Shown piece by piece: positions 49,853 through 60,194 of a stretch of DNA of 64,000 nucleotides (the stretch's first letter is position 1; the number at the start of each line of letters is the position of its first letter). Below the pieces are notes generated by a model. It did no database searches. It worked only from the letters and a program-made list of their open reading frames with translations, and was not told the DNA's origin. A program made the position numbers and the translations under genes. The stretch covers positions 9,956,001 to 10,020,000 of the forward strand of contig NC_063157.1 of NCBI RefSeq assembly GCF_020921035.1, in the 5' to 3' direction. Source of the stretch: Rhodamnia argentea (taxonomy: Eukaryota; Streptophyta; Magnoliopsida; Myrtales; Myrtaceae).

Positions 49853-51060
49853 TTGGCTAGTACATTTTTCTCATCACAAATTGTCCGAGAGATTCTAGCA
49901 GTTCCGCTCAATCCACTTCGCCCTAATGGCCGTCTAGTTTGGCCGCTATCTACTCAAGGAACTTGTTCTATGAAAATGGCTTACACAAAGATTCATGCTA
50001 CCACCCCAATACAGCCGAGAACTAACCCATCTTCATCCTACCAGTGCCCCCCTCACTATGGCAGCATATATGGAGACTTGCGGTGCCCCTCAAAATCAAA
50101 CATTTCTTATGGTGCATCTGTCAAGACGCGTTGCCTACTGCAGTTAATTTATGCAAGCGCAATATTTTACCTGACCCACGATGCTCTCTTTGCCTATGCC
50201 AACCGAAAACCCTTGAGCACTTATTCTTGCTATGTTCCTGGACTAAGCATGTGTGGACAAACCCAGAGATTAATATACATATCGATACAAGGAAGGTTAC
50301 AAGGATTGAGGATTGGCTATTACAATGCTGGAAAGCTGACCTCCATCATCAAGGCCCGTCCACGCCAATGGTGGCTCAGACTTTGTGGCAACTCTGGAAG
50401 GCCCGTAACAGCTTCATATTCCAGCGGCAACGTCCCGGTCCTGGGCGCGTCATCAGCACAACATCTGCAAATGTTACAAATTTCACCCGCTGGAATCCTA
50501 GTAACAAAAACCCCAAATCAGGATCCACTACAGTACCTCTTCGGTGGACACCTTCCCCAGTAGGTACTCTGAAAATAAATGTTGATGGATCCCTTTTTCC
50601 TGGAGACTCTACTGGTGCTATCGCTGGCATTATTCGCAACGATCAGGGCTATTGTGTTGGGGGATTTGCCAAGTTCGTCAATGCCTCTGAACCCGAGCAA
50701 ATTGAAGCCATTGCATGTAGAGATGCGATTCGCTTCTGTTTTGAACAGTAACTGCCGGCGTCCGTTCTTATCGAGCCAAATTGTTCCAATGTGATCACAG
50801 ATGTTGCCTTACTTTGACAAATTTCCCCTTCGGCGATCGAACCCCCGAGCTCTCTCTATCGGCCTCGTGGACGATGTACCCTATTCTGCAAGAATGCTCC
50901 TTCTTCATGGGTCGAATATTTGGATTTCTAGGCTTTCGGCACTGCCCACGTGAGGCCAACCAGGCCGCTCATCGGTTGTGTCGGGCCCAACAACGTGGTG
51001 TGCTTCCTAGTAATTGGACTGTAAATCAACCTATTGTACTAAAGGTCCTCTTATGCTCTG
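49853..51060 (+). pseudogene. LINE ORF2 zf-RVT and RNase H region, broken
   Basis: The zf-RVT-like segment is at about 50044-50260 (LWQHIWRLAVPLKIKHFLWC and C-x2-C followed by HLFLLCS). An RNase H fold of the plant RVT_3 type follows at about 50570-50750: LKINVDGS carries the first Asp and EQIEAIACRDA the Glu and a following Asp. A stop at 50748-50750 and later frame changes truncate it. The third acidic region is recognisable only in pieces. Confidence 0.8.
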
Positions 51061-51132
51061 AGGCCCAACTCCATTGTACATTTGGTTCCTTTACAATATA
51101 AACGGTGCAAATGTTTTGACCAAAAAAAAAAA

Positions 51133-52346
51133 ATCGAAAGAAAAAAAGAGTTACTAGAATCATATTGAACATATTGTAAAAAGTTCGGGGACTAAAGTGT
51201 CTTTTCCCCTTACTTGTCCTATTATTGCTTTTTTTTTTCACATAGTGACAGCAGATATATAGGTGTATCGTGTTTATTGACAAGTAATGAGGGCATGTTA
51301 GCAAATAAATATAGTTTATTCGACCAAAAAAATTATGATTTATTGACTTGTCAATATTGAGAAGTACAAAAATCTGTATGTATATACTGACAAGTAATAA
51401 GAGCATGTTGGTGAATAAAGTGCGCCGACTTTGTTGAGAGTAGCTTCACATAATCTTACGCATACAAATATACATAGTCGAGTAGAGTAGAATCCTAACA
51501 TCGAACCATAAACAACATACGTGTCGACACACGACATTAATAGAAACAGTTAATATCACCAAAAATCACAAATTAGTACACATAAATCACGTTTACCTCA
51601 AGCCAATCTATATGTCACAAAAACTTCCGAATCGGCACACCCGTGCTGCATTTACTTCGGACTAACTTTTGCATCATTAAGAATCCACCCGTGCCACATT
51701 TATCCGAAACCAGTATGCTCGTGCCACGTTTACCCCGAAATTGTGGTAAATTCGACATTTTATGGAGGGGTTGAATGTGGCACGGTCGTATAGATTTGGG
51801 ATTTTTTGTGACATTAAAAATTAGTTTGAGGGTTAATGTAACATGGGCATACCAGTTCGGATTTTCCGGTGATATTGATCCCCGATAAAAATTGTACCAA
51901 TTAGAATAATCTTTTTTTATGTAATTAGTGTTTTTTTTTTTTTTTGTTGCCAAGAGTGTTCTTAATTCATGTCAAGTCGAACCAGACCAGCAGCTGGAAG
52001 CGGAAACTCATCCATTGTTACATTAGAAAAATTCTAAATTTCGCCAGTAAATTGCACGGCCTCCTCCTATTTTCGCCGTTGAAAAATATCGAGAATTGGC
52101 TTCAAATATGAGATTTAAATCCGATTCAAACCATTTAAAAATTAAAAAACAAACCTCCTTTTCCGCCGGACCGGCATGATTTCTGGAACAAGGATAAGCT
52201 TTCCACTCTGAGTATTATCCTAGGAAATATTTCGTGGGACTCCTATTCAACTTAGGAAATTGCAAAAAATTTATTCGAAACTACGTATATAATATGTTCC
52301 ATGCATCCCAATTCATAGGCTGCGAACGGTGAAAAACCAGAGCGAC
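51133..52346. other. Intergenic between LINE and B3 gene
   Basis: No exon seen. There is a small dispersed repeat at 51610-51825 and poly-T near 51932-51945. The last 100 bases are the presumed promoter/5' UTR of the B3 gene, with a TATATAA word at about 52286-52292. Confidence 0.4.
51610..51825. repeat. Degenerate GTGCCAC repeat with partly inverted ends
   Basis: The word GTGCCACATTTA and variants recur at about 51641, 51688, 51729 and, inverted, 51777. The ends GTCACAAAAACTTCCGA and the complement of GGGATTTTTTGTGAC are inverted, suggesting a MITE-like or fold-back unit. Confidence 0.5.
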
Positions 52347-52985
52347 ATGTCCGGTGTCCGCGAAGAAGCCAGGGAAGCACTCCAAGCATCGCTCTTCCTT
52401 TCCGTAATGCAGCACACTGCCGGCGGGGGCGGCGATGGCGACGAACCCCCGCGGCCCGTGGATGTTCGGGCAAGCAGCTCGCGTGCCCCGCCTCCCCAGC
52501 TGCCACGGCAAAGGTCAGACCCTCCGGTCGTCCGGCGCGTGTGCGCTCTGATCGACTCAATCGGCCAATGCCAGGGTCCGTTCGAGAAGCGGGTCACGGT
52601 GAGCGACACCCGCGACCAGCAGAACCGGCTCATCCTGCGGAAGGACGACGTCAAGGAGTTCGTGCTCCCGCTGCTCGGGGAAGGGGACAACACTGAGAGG
52701 GGCGTGGAGGTGACCACGTTCAACACCGAGGGAGAGGCGTTTCCCATGCAGCTCAAATTCTGGAGCAGGAAGGTGTTTGTTCTCATGGGCAATTGGAAGG
52801 CGTTCGTTAGGGCGAATCAATTCACGGACTCGGACGCCCTCAAGATATGGGTGTTTCGCGACGTTCGGACCCGAGGTTTGTGCTTCCTGATCTCTGTCCG
52901 GAGATCGAATGCGGCCGGGCAGAGCCGGACGGAGAAGGGGACTCGAAGCAAAGGACAGAAGCGCGTCGAGTCGAAGCCGCTCTAG
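52347..52985 (+). CDS. DUF313-type B3 domain protein, single exon, 212 aa
   Basis: ATG at 52347 is the first in frame after a stop at 52290-52292. Residues 1 to about 75 are a low-complexity Gly/Pro/Ser/Arg leader. About 79-182 form a B3-like DNA-binding domain of the plant DUF313 group, with KRVTVSDTRDQQNRLIL, VKEFVLPLL, GVEVTTFN, LKFWSRKVFVL, NWKAFVR and LKIWVFRD...LCFLIS. A basic tail follows. Proteins of this family are putative nuclear DNA-binding factors; most have no known target. The coding GC content is much higher than that of its surroundings. The frame is intact and a decayed copy lies 4.4 kb downstream. Upstream exons cannot be excluded. Confidence 0.85.
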   Translation: MSGVREEAREALQASLFLSVMQHTAGGGGDGDEPPRPVDVRASSSRAPPPQLPRQRSDPPVVRRVCALIDSIGQCQGPFEKRVTVSDTRDQQNRLILRKDDVKEFVLPLLGEGDNTERGVEVTTFNTEGEAFPMQLKFWSRKVFVLMGNWKAFVRANQFTDSDALKIWVFRDVRTRGLCFLISVRRSNAAGQSRTEKGTRSKGQKRVESKPL

Positions 52986-55191
52986 GTAGGACGGTCGATT
53001 TTCGCCGGCTTCGGTACCTTCCTTTCCAACTTTTGGTGAGTTTTGGCACCCCTATTTTGGTGCATCCAGTAATTTCTGCTGATATCTAACGGCAAATTCG
53101 TTGTCTCCATTGCGAAATTTTTTTCTAAGGCCATTGCCAATTGTTCTAATTTGATAAGGTTTTCTCGTTTGAATAGTTTTCTAGCTTAGTTGAGAGAGTT
53201 TTCAAAGTGTGATAGGTTATGAGATAACACTTGGAAGTTTAAACCCTTGAACGATTTCGGGAATTGTAACTCTACAACTCTCCAAATTTCACAGTGGATT
53301 TCTTAGCGGAAATCTCTTGTTATGGTAATTTCTTTTTACGGTATTCTAGAACTTTTCCTAACTATTATAAAAAAAAAAATTAATCCGTCAAAAGACTGCG
53401 TGATTTTACATTTAAATACACTAACACGTCACTAAAATTATTCTAGCGTGCCATGTCAATCAACGAAAGCATTTACTGTGCTTGTGCATTTCTAATTTTA
53501 TGCTAATTAGTTGTTTCGTACTTTGGTAGTTGACTTTTTCGTACCTTTTATTTGGTATGTTAAGTTAATATTGCACTCACATGAAAATTCTTTACGCTCC
53601 ATTTTAATTTCTATTTTAATGCGGTAATCCGCAAAAGTAAATGTCTAGTCCTTTATAGGTATGAAGAACTGATAAAGCTTTTAAAGATATCACAGAATGT
53701 CTTTTGAAAAAAAGAAACGCGATACGAAAAAATGTAATTTTTTTTTTGTTAGTTCTATCTCTATCTCTCATCTTTATGATTTTTGTCCGGCCTTTTTATA
53801 GAGCATGAGAGACGAACTCGGCACTTATAATACTATCGTTCTCACCATCAATCTCTTCATCAGCAGGGCCGCATCCTTATTGGCTATGATGCACTTTAGT
53901 TTAATTATCTTTTGGAAAAAATTACACTTCTAAGCGTTTGTTATTTAAAAAGGAAAAAAATAATTCAAACCTTTGCTAGCGGGGCTGAGGCTGGCCGCCT
54001 CGAAGGGAATGTCGGTGAGAGGATGTTTGAAATTTTGAAAGTTTAGAGATGGCAAAATTTGAATTCTTTTTATAATAAAAGTATGTTAGCATTCCGAAAA
54101 TAACGTTAATACATTTCCTAAAGCTCTCTAAAAAATATAAAAAATATTGCCAAACGGCTTGAATTTTTGTCCGAGGTCCCTTAGAGTTAGAGGTCCAATG
54201 GCTTTGGGCAGTCTTCGCGAATGTACTCTCTCGCGCTCTCTTCCCGCCCGAAAACCTCTCCGACGTCACTCGCACCACCTTCGTCTCCTCAAATTGAGCT
54301 GAACGTAACCTCCATTCGCTTTCCCTTGGTATCTGCAGGTGATTATGAGATCACTAATTTGGTTATGCTCTATGCAAGATCGACAGGACACGGGACATGA
54401 GACACGACATAATGACACGACACGACACGACATGACATGCAGATATGTGATTTCTCAAAAAATTAGAGAATTTCGACACGATGGGGCAATTTCCATAATA
54501 AATGTATATTTTATAAATACATGATAAATTATCATTTTTATGATTCCACAAATAAATAAATAATAAAAAAGAGCCCCATAATGAATTTACACTAAGAATA
54601 ATAAAATGTTACCGTTCATGCTCGATATCGCTCTAAAAAAAAATACAGTTATATCTACGATAATTAGGTAGCAATCAATAGGAAGAACACCCAGACAGAG
54701 TAAGAAAAAAGACATAGCATCGTCGCAGAGGAAAAAACAACTTGTGCTTGCACCTGCCAGTGTCATCTTTGCACATCTGATGATGCACCGCACTTGCATG
54801 AGCAAGTTGGTTCCCAATTTTGAGATAGGATCGGAGGTGATTATTTCCGGTTTGCATTTTGATTGCCTTCTCCATCTTTGCTCTCCATAAGTTTTGCAAG
54901 CAAATTATTTGGTAGGCAAGCACATATGACGACTCAAAACCAACAAATTGAAACATTTCAACATGCAGTTGGAAAGAGGAAGAGCTTCATTTTATGCACC
55001 GCTAACATCGTGGGCAATTACCCAATGGGCACACGGAAATTGAGTCGGGGTGGGGACGTTTAGTTTAAGGTGTGGGGTATCTTCCACGCTCTGTAAAGAG
55101 GTAGAGTAAAAAGTCTGAGAGGAGAGAGAGAGAGAGAGAGTTGAGTTAGAGTAGAACATACAAAAAAAAAAAAATCATGTGCAATTAGAGT
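52986..55191. other. Intergenic, repeat remnants
   Basis: No supported gene. AT-rich sequence includes a short ACACG-type simple repeat at about 54392-54442 and a GA run at 55121-55140. Confidence 0.45.
54392..54442. repeat. GACAC-type simple repeat
   Basis: Imperfect pentamer repeat (ACACGACATA, GACACGACACGACACG) of about 50 bp. Confidence 0.8.
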
Positions 55192-55350
55192 AGGAAAAGT
55201 TTCAAATAAGAGCTTAAAGTGACATCATTTTATCAAATAAAGACATGAAGTGGATCTTTCTTTAAATAAGAGCATGAAGTGCTATCATTATTTCAAAAAA
55301 GGGCCTAATTGAATGACATTTTCGTCATTTTTTTTCTTTTTTCCTTTACT
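55192..55350 (+). repeat. Fragment related to the Pack-MULE terminal repeat
   Basis: The order of words (TTTCAAATAAGAGC, GAAGTG, AAATAAGAGCATGAAGTGCT, GGGCCTAATTGAATGACATT, then a T/C-rich tract) matches the TIR of the element at 58332-59537 in diverged form. No inverted partner was found nearby, so it is a single end. Confidence 0.6.
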
Positions 55351-55790
55351 TTCTTTCCCCTCCCCGACTATCGCCAGCATTGGGCGACCAAGCGAGGGCA
55401 ACCCTTGCCCTCACCAATACCCTCGAAGCTCTCAAACTTGTGGCCCACATGTCGACCCAAACCCCTAGCCTCTCCGCTCCCGCTACCGTCACCACCTAGG
55501 TCCCGCCACCACCAATTCCGGCCACCATCTCCTGACATCCTCCCACTCCCACCCAAAACATGTCTTCAAGCTCCTCAGAAGGCCTTCCACACTTCTCCGC
55601 TACTGGTAAAAATAATCATCCGACTCCTGGCCCTCCTCTTTGCTTAAAATCTCCTCCGCGCGATCCTCCCCTGGCTACAGTATCTCATACGTGCTGACCC
55701 TAATCGCCGCTCAGCCGTTCCCCTCCAGGTCGTCGATGAACATCGGCACCACCGGTGTTGAAATTTTACATTTCGATTTATACTACTTCT
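55351..55790. other. GC-rich segment of unknown origin
   Basis: A C-rich stretch directly follows the MULE-end fragment, as captured sequence would. Open frames are proline/serine-rich (for example 55309-55647) and match no family I recognise. I do not call a gene. Confidence 0.35.
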
Positions 55791-55794
55791 GTAC

Positions 55795-55960
55795 TTCTTT
55801 CATAAAGCAGAAGACACATATGCTTTCGGACAAGGGTTTGCTACTAATCGGGCTATTCAATCGTGCAGCAGCAACAACCTTATTCTTTCCTGCTCAATAG
55901 ATGAAGTTAACAGTTCAGAGTCCCCTTTGTGAGATCATGCTATATGTTTAGATGAGGACA
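55795..55960 (+). pseudogene. Scrambled fragment of the neighbouring NUP214 gene
   Basis: 55800-55910 resembles the coding strand of NUP214 across the intron 2 / exon 3 boundary (complement of about 31290-31405): shared words include CATATATGCTTTC/CACATATGCTTTC, GGGTTTGCT, TTCAAT.GTGCAG and CCTGCTC.ATAGA. The next 50 bases (GTTCAGAGTCCC, then AGATCATGCT) resemble the exon 2 / intron 2 boundary (complement of about 32290-32340). The order is therefore reversed relative to the gene, and intron bases are present on both pieces, which argues against an mRNA copy. Divergence is roughly 20%. Confidence 0.65.
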
Positions 55961-56329
55961 AGAGTCGGAACTTTTGAGCCAAAGATTCCTGCTGCTCCGC
56001 TGAAGTCGCCGGAGGAGGAGGCTGAGGAGAGTGACTGCGGCTGCGGGTCTTCTCTGCTGCAGCTGACCAGATTGGGGTTCGACGAGGAGGTTTTGAGGAT
56101 CGGGATGAGTATGATGAAGAAGGGGGAATTGAAGGGGAGGTGGCGGCAGTTGCACTCGTCCGAGCTGCACAACGCCGGTGATAGGGCGGTGCCGATGCAT
56201 GACCTGGCTAACCTTTTATCATCGATGGTCGACGTCGGGTCAAGGCAGCAGGTACATGAGCATAGGCGATCGTTAGGCCTCTTTTTGTGGTCTTTGCTGA
56301 AGATTGCTAGTACGTGTATTAAATATTAA
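55952..56329 (+). CDS. Unidentified GC-rich open frame, 125 aa
   Basis: An ATG at 55952 opens a frame with an acidic start (SPEEEAEESDCGCG) and a regular amphipathic middle (LTRLGFDEEVLRIGMSMMKKGELKG). Codon usage looks coding up to about 56250, where GGCAG|GTACAT would make a good donor; beyond that the frame reads into AT-rich sequence. It overlaps the scrambled NUP214 fragment at its start. It is probably an exon piece of some gene moved here. I do not recognise the family. Confidence 0.35.
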   Translation: MRTRVGTFEPKIPAAPLKSPEEEAEESDCGCGSSLLQLTRLGFDEEVLRIGMSMMKKGELKGRWRQLHSSELHNAGDRAVPMHDLANLLSSMVDVGSRQQVHEHRRSLGLFLWSLLKIASTCIKY

Positions 56330-57383
56330 TCGTTGGTTTTTATTTTAAACCAGTTTCGCCGCAGTAATTAATGATAAAATTGATTAAGAGAATCAGTTTT
56401 CTGCAAGAAATATGTGAATATTAATCTTATATTTTTAAACGACGGACTAAAATCATAATTGCCAAAAAAAATAAATTCCCGAGTGGCTGGATTGACAGGC
56501 CTAGCTCATGCCATCCTCAGGGTGGGCCTTGTCCTGGGCTTGAGTGCATTGATGGGCCAATGCGTTAGGCCTACCCCTTACTGTTTACATTAATAAAAGC
56601 GCACCAACTGGAATATTCATTTTATTTTAAGGAAAACACCACCAAAAAACCTTAAATTATGCCCTTTGTCTTGTAATACCAAGACCTCGGACATTTTTCT
56701 CTTGTCACCAAAACTTCCAAAATTATATCACTACGACAAGAATATCCTTATACCTACCACAAAAAAGCATAAACTTTGCCCATCGAGACATCGATAACCT
56801 AAACTTTTCTTTCATGTCGCCAACATCCTAAAACTTGTACAATTACAAGTTTGAGAGATCTTGATGACACACAAAAAAAAAAATTTGAGTATTGGCAACC
56901 CACCGGGTATAATTTAGAGTTTTTATTGTGTTAATCCATAAATATTTTGTGTAATAATCGATATTCCGCCAAAAGCATTTCTAGTAGGGGAAAATGACAC
57001 TATTGGTACATGAATTCTACCTCAACGTGCAATATGGTCCATAAAATCTTCATTTGTTCAATATGATCCTCGAACTTTTGGTACATATTCAATTTAGTTC
57101 TTGAACTAGATGATCCATGGACAAGATTGAATCCAGAGATATAACGTTCCAAGGATCGTATTAAACATTTATCAAAAGTTCATGCATCACATTGAATAAA
57201 TTAAAAGCCCAGCGATCATATCGTATACTTAGCCGAAATTTAAGGATCATTTAAGTAACTATCACTTTCTAATAAATGCCAAGGAGAGCCTTTCTCAAGA
57301 AAATATAAAATAGCAAGCAGTCCAAAAGGGAACATTCTTCCTTCCTTTGATTATAAAGATGTAATGACAGCCTCGCGATTCGA
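56330..57383. other. Intergenic with dispersed repeat-like text
   Basis: No exon seen. The text at 56620-56900 and 56990-57240 has the repetitive style of plant MITE-type intergenic repeats, but I could not define termini. Confidence 0.35.
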
Positions 57384-57839
57384 ACCCTTAGATCGTCCTC
57401 CGCGTGCACGCGCTGATCGACTCCATCGGGCAATGCCGGGGGCCTGTTTGAGAAGTGGGTTACGGAGAGCGACCTCCGAGATCAACAGAACCGGCTCATC
57501 CTGGTGAAGGAGCGCGTCCTGGAGTTTGTGCTCCCGTTGCTTAGGACAGGCGACGATCCGGCGATAGGCGTAGAGGTGAAGACGTTCAACACAGAGGGGA
57601 AGACATATACTGTGCGGTTCAAATTTTGGTGCGACAAGGTGTATGTTCTTACTGGCGGCTGGAAGGCGTTTGTTAAAGAAAGTCAATTGGTGGTCTCGGA
57701 TGTCCTAACGATATGGGCGTTTAGCGACGTTCGAACCCAGAGATTGTGCTTCGTGATTTCTCCTAGGTTGAAGGAAGCGCTCGACCAAAGCCGATCGGTG
57801 AAGGGACGCGAAGCAAAGGACCAAAGCACGGCGAGTTGA
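57384..57839 (+). pseudogene. Truncated, frameshifted copy of the B3-domain gene
   Basis: It matches the B3 gene at 52347-52985 from the ALIDSIGQC region onward. Within GGGGGCCTGTTTGAG there is one extra base relative to the parent (GGTCCGTTCGAG), so the upstream piece reads into a stop while the downstream piece (VTESDLRDQQNR onward) is open to 57839. The B3 core is well kept: EFVLPLL, GVEVKTFNTEG, KFWCDKVYVLTGGWKAFV and IWAFSDVRTQRLCFVIS. The N-terminal 65 or so residues are missing. Codons 57504-57839 could still encode 111 residues. Confidence 0.85.
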
Positions 57840-57889
57840 AGCCCCCAAAAAGCGCTTTCTGTTTTTGTTTTGGTCGGTCCTACCGTAAC

Positions 57890-57968
57890 TTTCCTCTCCC
57901 TCTCTGACTTGTACTATGCCTCTGGAAAACCTCTCCCTCTCTGACTTTTACTATGCCTCTGGAAAACG
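57890..57968. repeat. Tandem duplication of about 38 bp
   Basis: CTCTCCCTCTCTGACTT and CTATGCCTCTGGAAAAC occur twice in direct succession with one base change. It lies just downstream of the B3 pseudogene. Confidence 0.9.
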
Positions 57969-57993
57969 AACCCCACATCTGAAGTTAAACAAT

Positions 57994-58032
57994 CCCCACC
58001 CCCACCCCCACCCCCACCCCCACCCCCACCCA
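57994..58032. repeat. CCCCCA hexamer array
   Basis: About six tandem CCCCCA units. The complementary strand has runs of five Gs separated by single Ts, a pattern capable of forming a G-quadruplex. Confidence 0.95.
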
Positions 58033-58331
58033 TTCCCTTACAATCGGGTCGCGTGCCCAGTGGGTAAAACACGCTTTTCGTTTGGCTAGGCAGGATGATT
58101 GGTTTTCCCCGGCATCGTCAGTATCTTATGTTCCAATTTCGTCGAGTTTCGGCATTTGTCTAGTGAGCACATTATGTTCGGTTGTTATCTAACAAAAATT
58201 TTGTGAGAGCATGGCCAACTCTTCTAAAAATTTAAGATATTAGATGAATGCTTGATTTAACATTTAGATGTTTTAACATTATTTCTCAACTCGTAAATTG
58301 GACTTTTACCTAAGACTAATCATAAAAATAA

Positions 58332-58525
58332 GGGAAAATTTCAAAAAAAGGCTCGAAGTGGTCACGTTTTCTTAAATAAGGGCTAGAGTGAACATCGTTT
58401 CAAATAAGGGCTTGAAGTGCTCAAATCGTTTCAAATAAGAGCCTATTTGAATGACATTTTTGTATTTTAATCTTCTGGCCTTTTCTTTTCTGTTTTTCTT
58501 TTTTTCTCCTCCCCTCCCCTCCCCT
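58332..58525 (+). repeat. Pack-MULE left TIR
   Basis: Contains the words GAAGTGGTC, AAATAAGGGC, GTGCTCAAATCGTTTCAAAT and GGCCTTTTCTTTTCTG, each found inverted in 59345-59537 with few changes. Confidence 0.9.
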
Positions 58526-58629
58526 TCATCATCTCTTCTGACTTGAATGCATGGTCGTCTTCATCTTCCATCTACTGACGCACTCAACGGGGAAATGAGA
58601 GAGAGAGAGAGAGAGGGGGGGCGGGGGGG

Positions 58630-59339
58630 TGGGTCGACTACGGCGGCCTGTGGGGTATCCTCCTTGGCAAAGCCCTCGGCTATCCGGAGCATGCCCTCAA
58701 GTCGAAGTCCGGCAACCCGGACGCCAGCATCCCCGATCATTTCGACGTCGCCGCGGGCACCGGCGTAGGCGACATCTTTACCGCCATGCTCTTCTCCACA
58801 AAGGACCACGACCACCCGCTTTTCTGGGAAGAGGACACGTGGAAGTTTCTCGTCGACCACGGCTGGAAGTTCTACCGCTTGCAGCCCGTCTCCGGCTCGG
58901 GCGGGTTCCTGGAGAGGCTCCGGCAGGGGGCTTCACGGCTCCATGATGTGGCGACGGCGTAGCTGGAGAGGCTCGTGAGGGAGTCCTCCAGCAACGGGGC
59001 GGAGAGGGAGCCGACGTTGAGGGACACGCTGAAGCCGGTTTTGGTGTCGTGCTACGACTCGACGAGCTCGGCACCACTCCTGTTCTCGCGCGCACACGCG
59101 CTAGAGACGGACGAGTTCGACTTTCGGCTCTGGGAAGTGTGCCGGACCATGTTGGCGGAGCCCGGCGTCTTGAGCCGGGAGCAAGTGCGGATGCGGTCGG
59201 TGGATGGGCAGTGGGAGGGGCGCTGGCGATGAGCAACCCCGTGGCGGTGGCGATCACGCACGTGCCGCACAACAAGCGGGAGTTCCCGTTCGTGCGAGGG
59301 ATGGAGGACCCGTTGAAAAAGACGTGCTGGAGGAGATGA
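58630..59339 (+). pseudogene. Captured patatin-like protein fragment
   Basis: The frame from 58630 reads a segment close to plant patatin-like proteins of the PLP3/PLP6-9 type. Landmarks are FDVAAGTGVGDIFTAMLF (the position of the lipase nucleophile elbow, with Gly for Ser as in this subgroup), a DTWKFL block, LKPVLVSCYDSTSSAPLLFS, ALETDEFDFRLWEVCRTM and MRSVDGQ. A TAG at 58960-58962 interrupts it. A frame change near 59212 is needed to continue into LAMSNPVAVAITHV and FPFVRGMEDP. Start and end of the gene are missing. Active relatives act on membrane lipids or as defence-related proteins; this copy is unlikely to be functional. Confidence 0.85.
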
Positions 59340-59344
59340 TGAAC

Positions 59345-59537
59345 AGGAGGGGAGGGGAGGAGAAAAAAATAAAAACAGAAAAGAAAAGGCCAAAAGATTA
59401 AAAGACAAAAATGTCCTTAAACTAGGCCCTTATTTGAAACGATTTGAGCACTTTAGGCCCTTATTTGAAACGATATTCACTCTAGACCCTTATTTGAGAA
59501 AATGAGACCACTTCGTGCCCTTTTTTGAAATTTTCCC
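59345..59537 (-). repeat. Pack-MULE right TIR
   Basis: Inverted partner of 58332-58525, ending TTTCCC directly before the duplicated 9-mer. Confidence 0.9.
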
Positions 59538-59546
59538 TAAAAATAA

Positions 59547-60145
59547 TAATAATAGTAAGGGATGCATGTCCAATACCATGTAAAATTTCGCATATAATCA
59601 CCGTCAATTGTTCTAAAACTTAAATTACTAGATGATGGCATTATTTAATATTTATATCATAACATCCATGCCATGATATTGATGGTATGATGTAATATCA
59701 TAAAGCAAAGAAGATCTGCTCTAAGATCATTGCTGTCCGTTTGCACTATGCTAACAAAATCCTCAATTTATGCACTGAATTTCAAAAAGAGGTGGCCTTT
59801 TTTCGTTAAGTACTTAAATTATCGTGGAAAATAGTAGTTTATCAGGTAGTTACTTGTGCCATCTATCGATCAAATTTGTAGTTGATTCTTTTTTAGAGTC
59901 GGTAATGCTAGAAAACATCCGTTTGCATGGCTTATACGAGAGAGGTTGAACACGAATTACAAAGAGAAAATCCGAATACCACAAGATACGCCACGCCACG
60001 CCTAACTTTGTGTTTCGACGTGAGTTGCTGCGAATTAATACGTTTTCATTGTAATTCGAGTATTTCTCATGCAGAATCAAATTTCAAGAGATGAGTTCCA
60101 TTGATGTGGGGACAGTTAAGCTTATTTCCAGTCAGATCGTTCTTG

Positions 60146-60194
<49 letters not shown>

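Larger units (their letters stand above)
46257..51132 (+). mobile_element. L1-type LINE, 3' part
   Basis: Rest of ORF1, then ORF2 with endonuclease, reverse transcriptase, zf-RVT and RNase H regions, ending in a 12-base A tract at 51121-51132. Together with 34598-35651 it makes about 6 kb, normal for a plant L1. Many stops and frameshifts show it is old. The flanking target duplication could not be identified because the 5' end is unclear. Confidence 0.88.
58332..59537. mobile_element. Pack-MULE, 1206 bp, carrying a patatin-like gene fragment
   Basis: Both ends are GGGAAAATTTCAAAAAA in inverted orientation, and similarity continues about 190 bp inward (58332-58525 and 59345-59537). The 9-mer TAAAAATAA is present immediately outside each end (58323-58331 and 59538-59546), the exact duplication size of Mutator-type elements. 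There is no transposase; the interior is a GC-rich gene fragment. Target choice in AT-rich DNA is usual for MULEs. Confidence 0.9.

Noticed and set aside
58778..59275. 165-codon minus-strand frame
   Set aside because: Antisense shadow of the captured patatin-like fragment in high-GC sequence.
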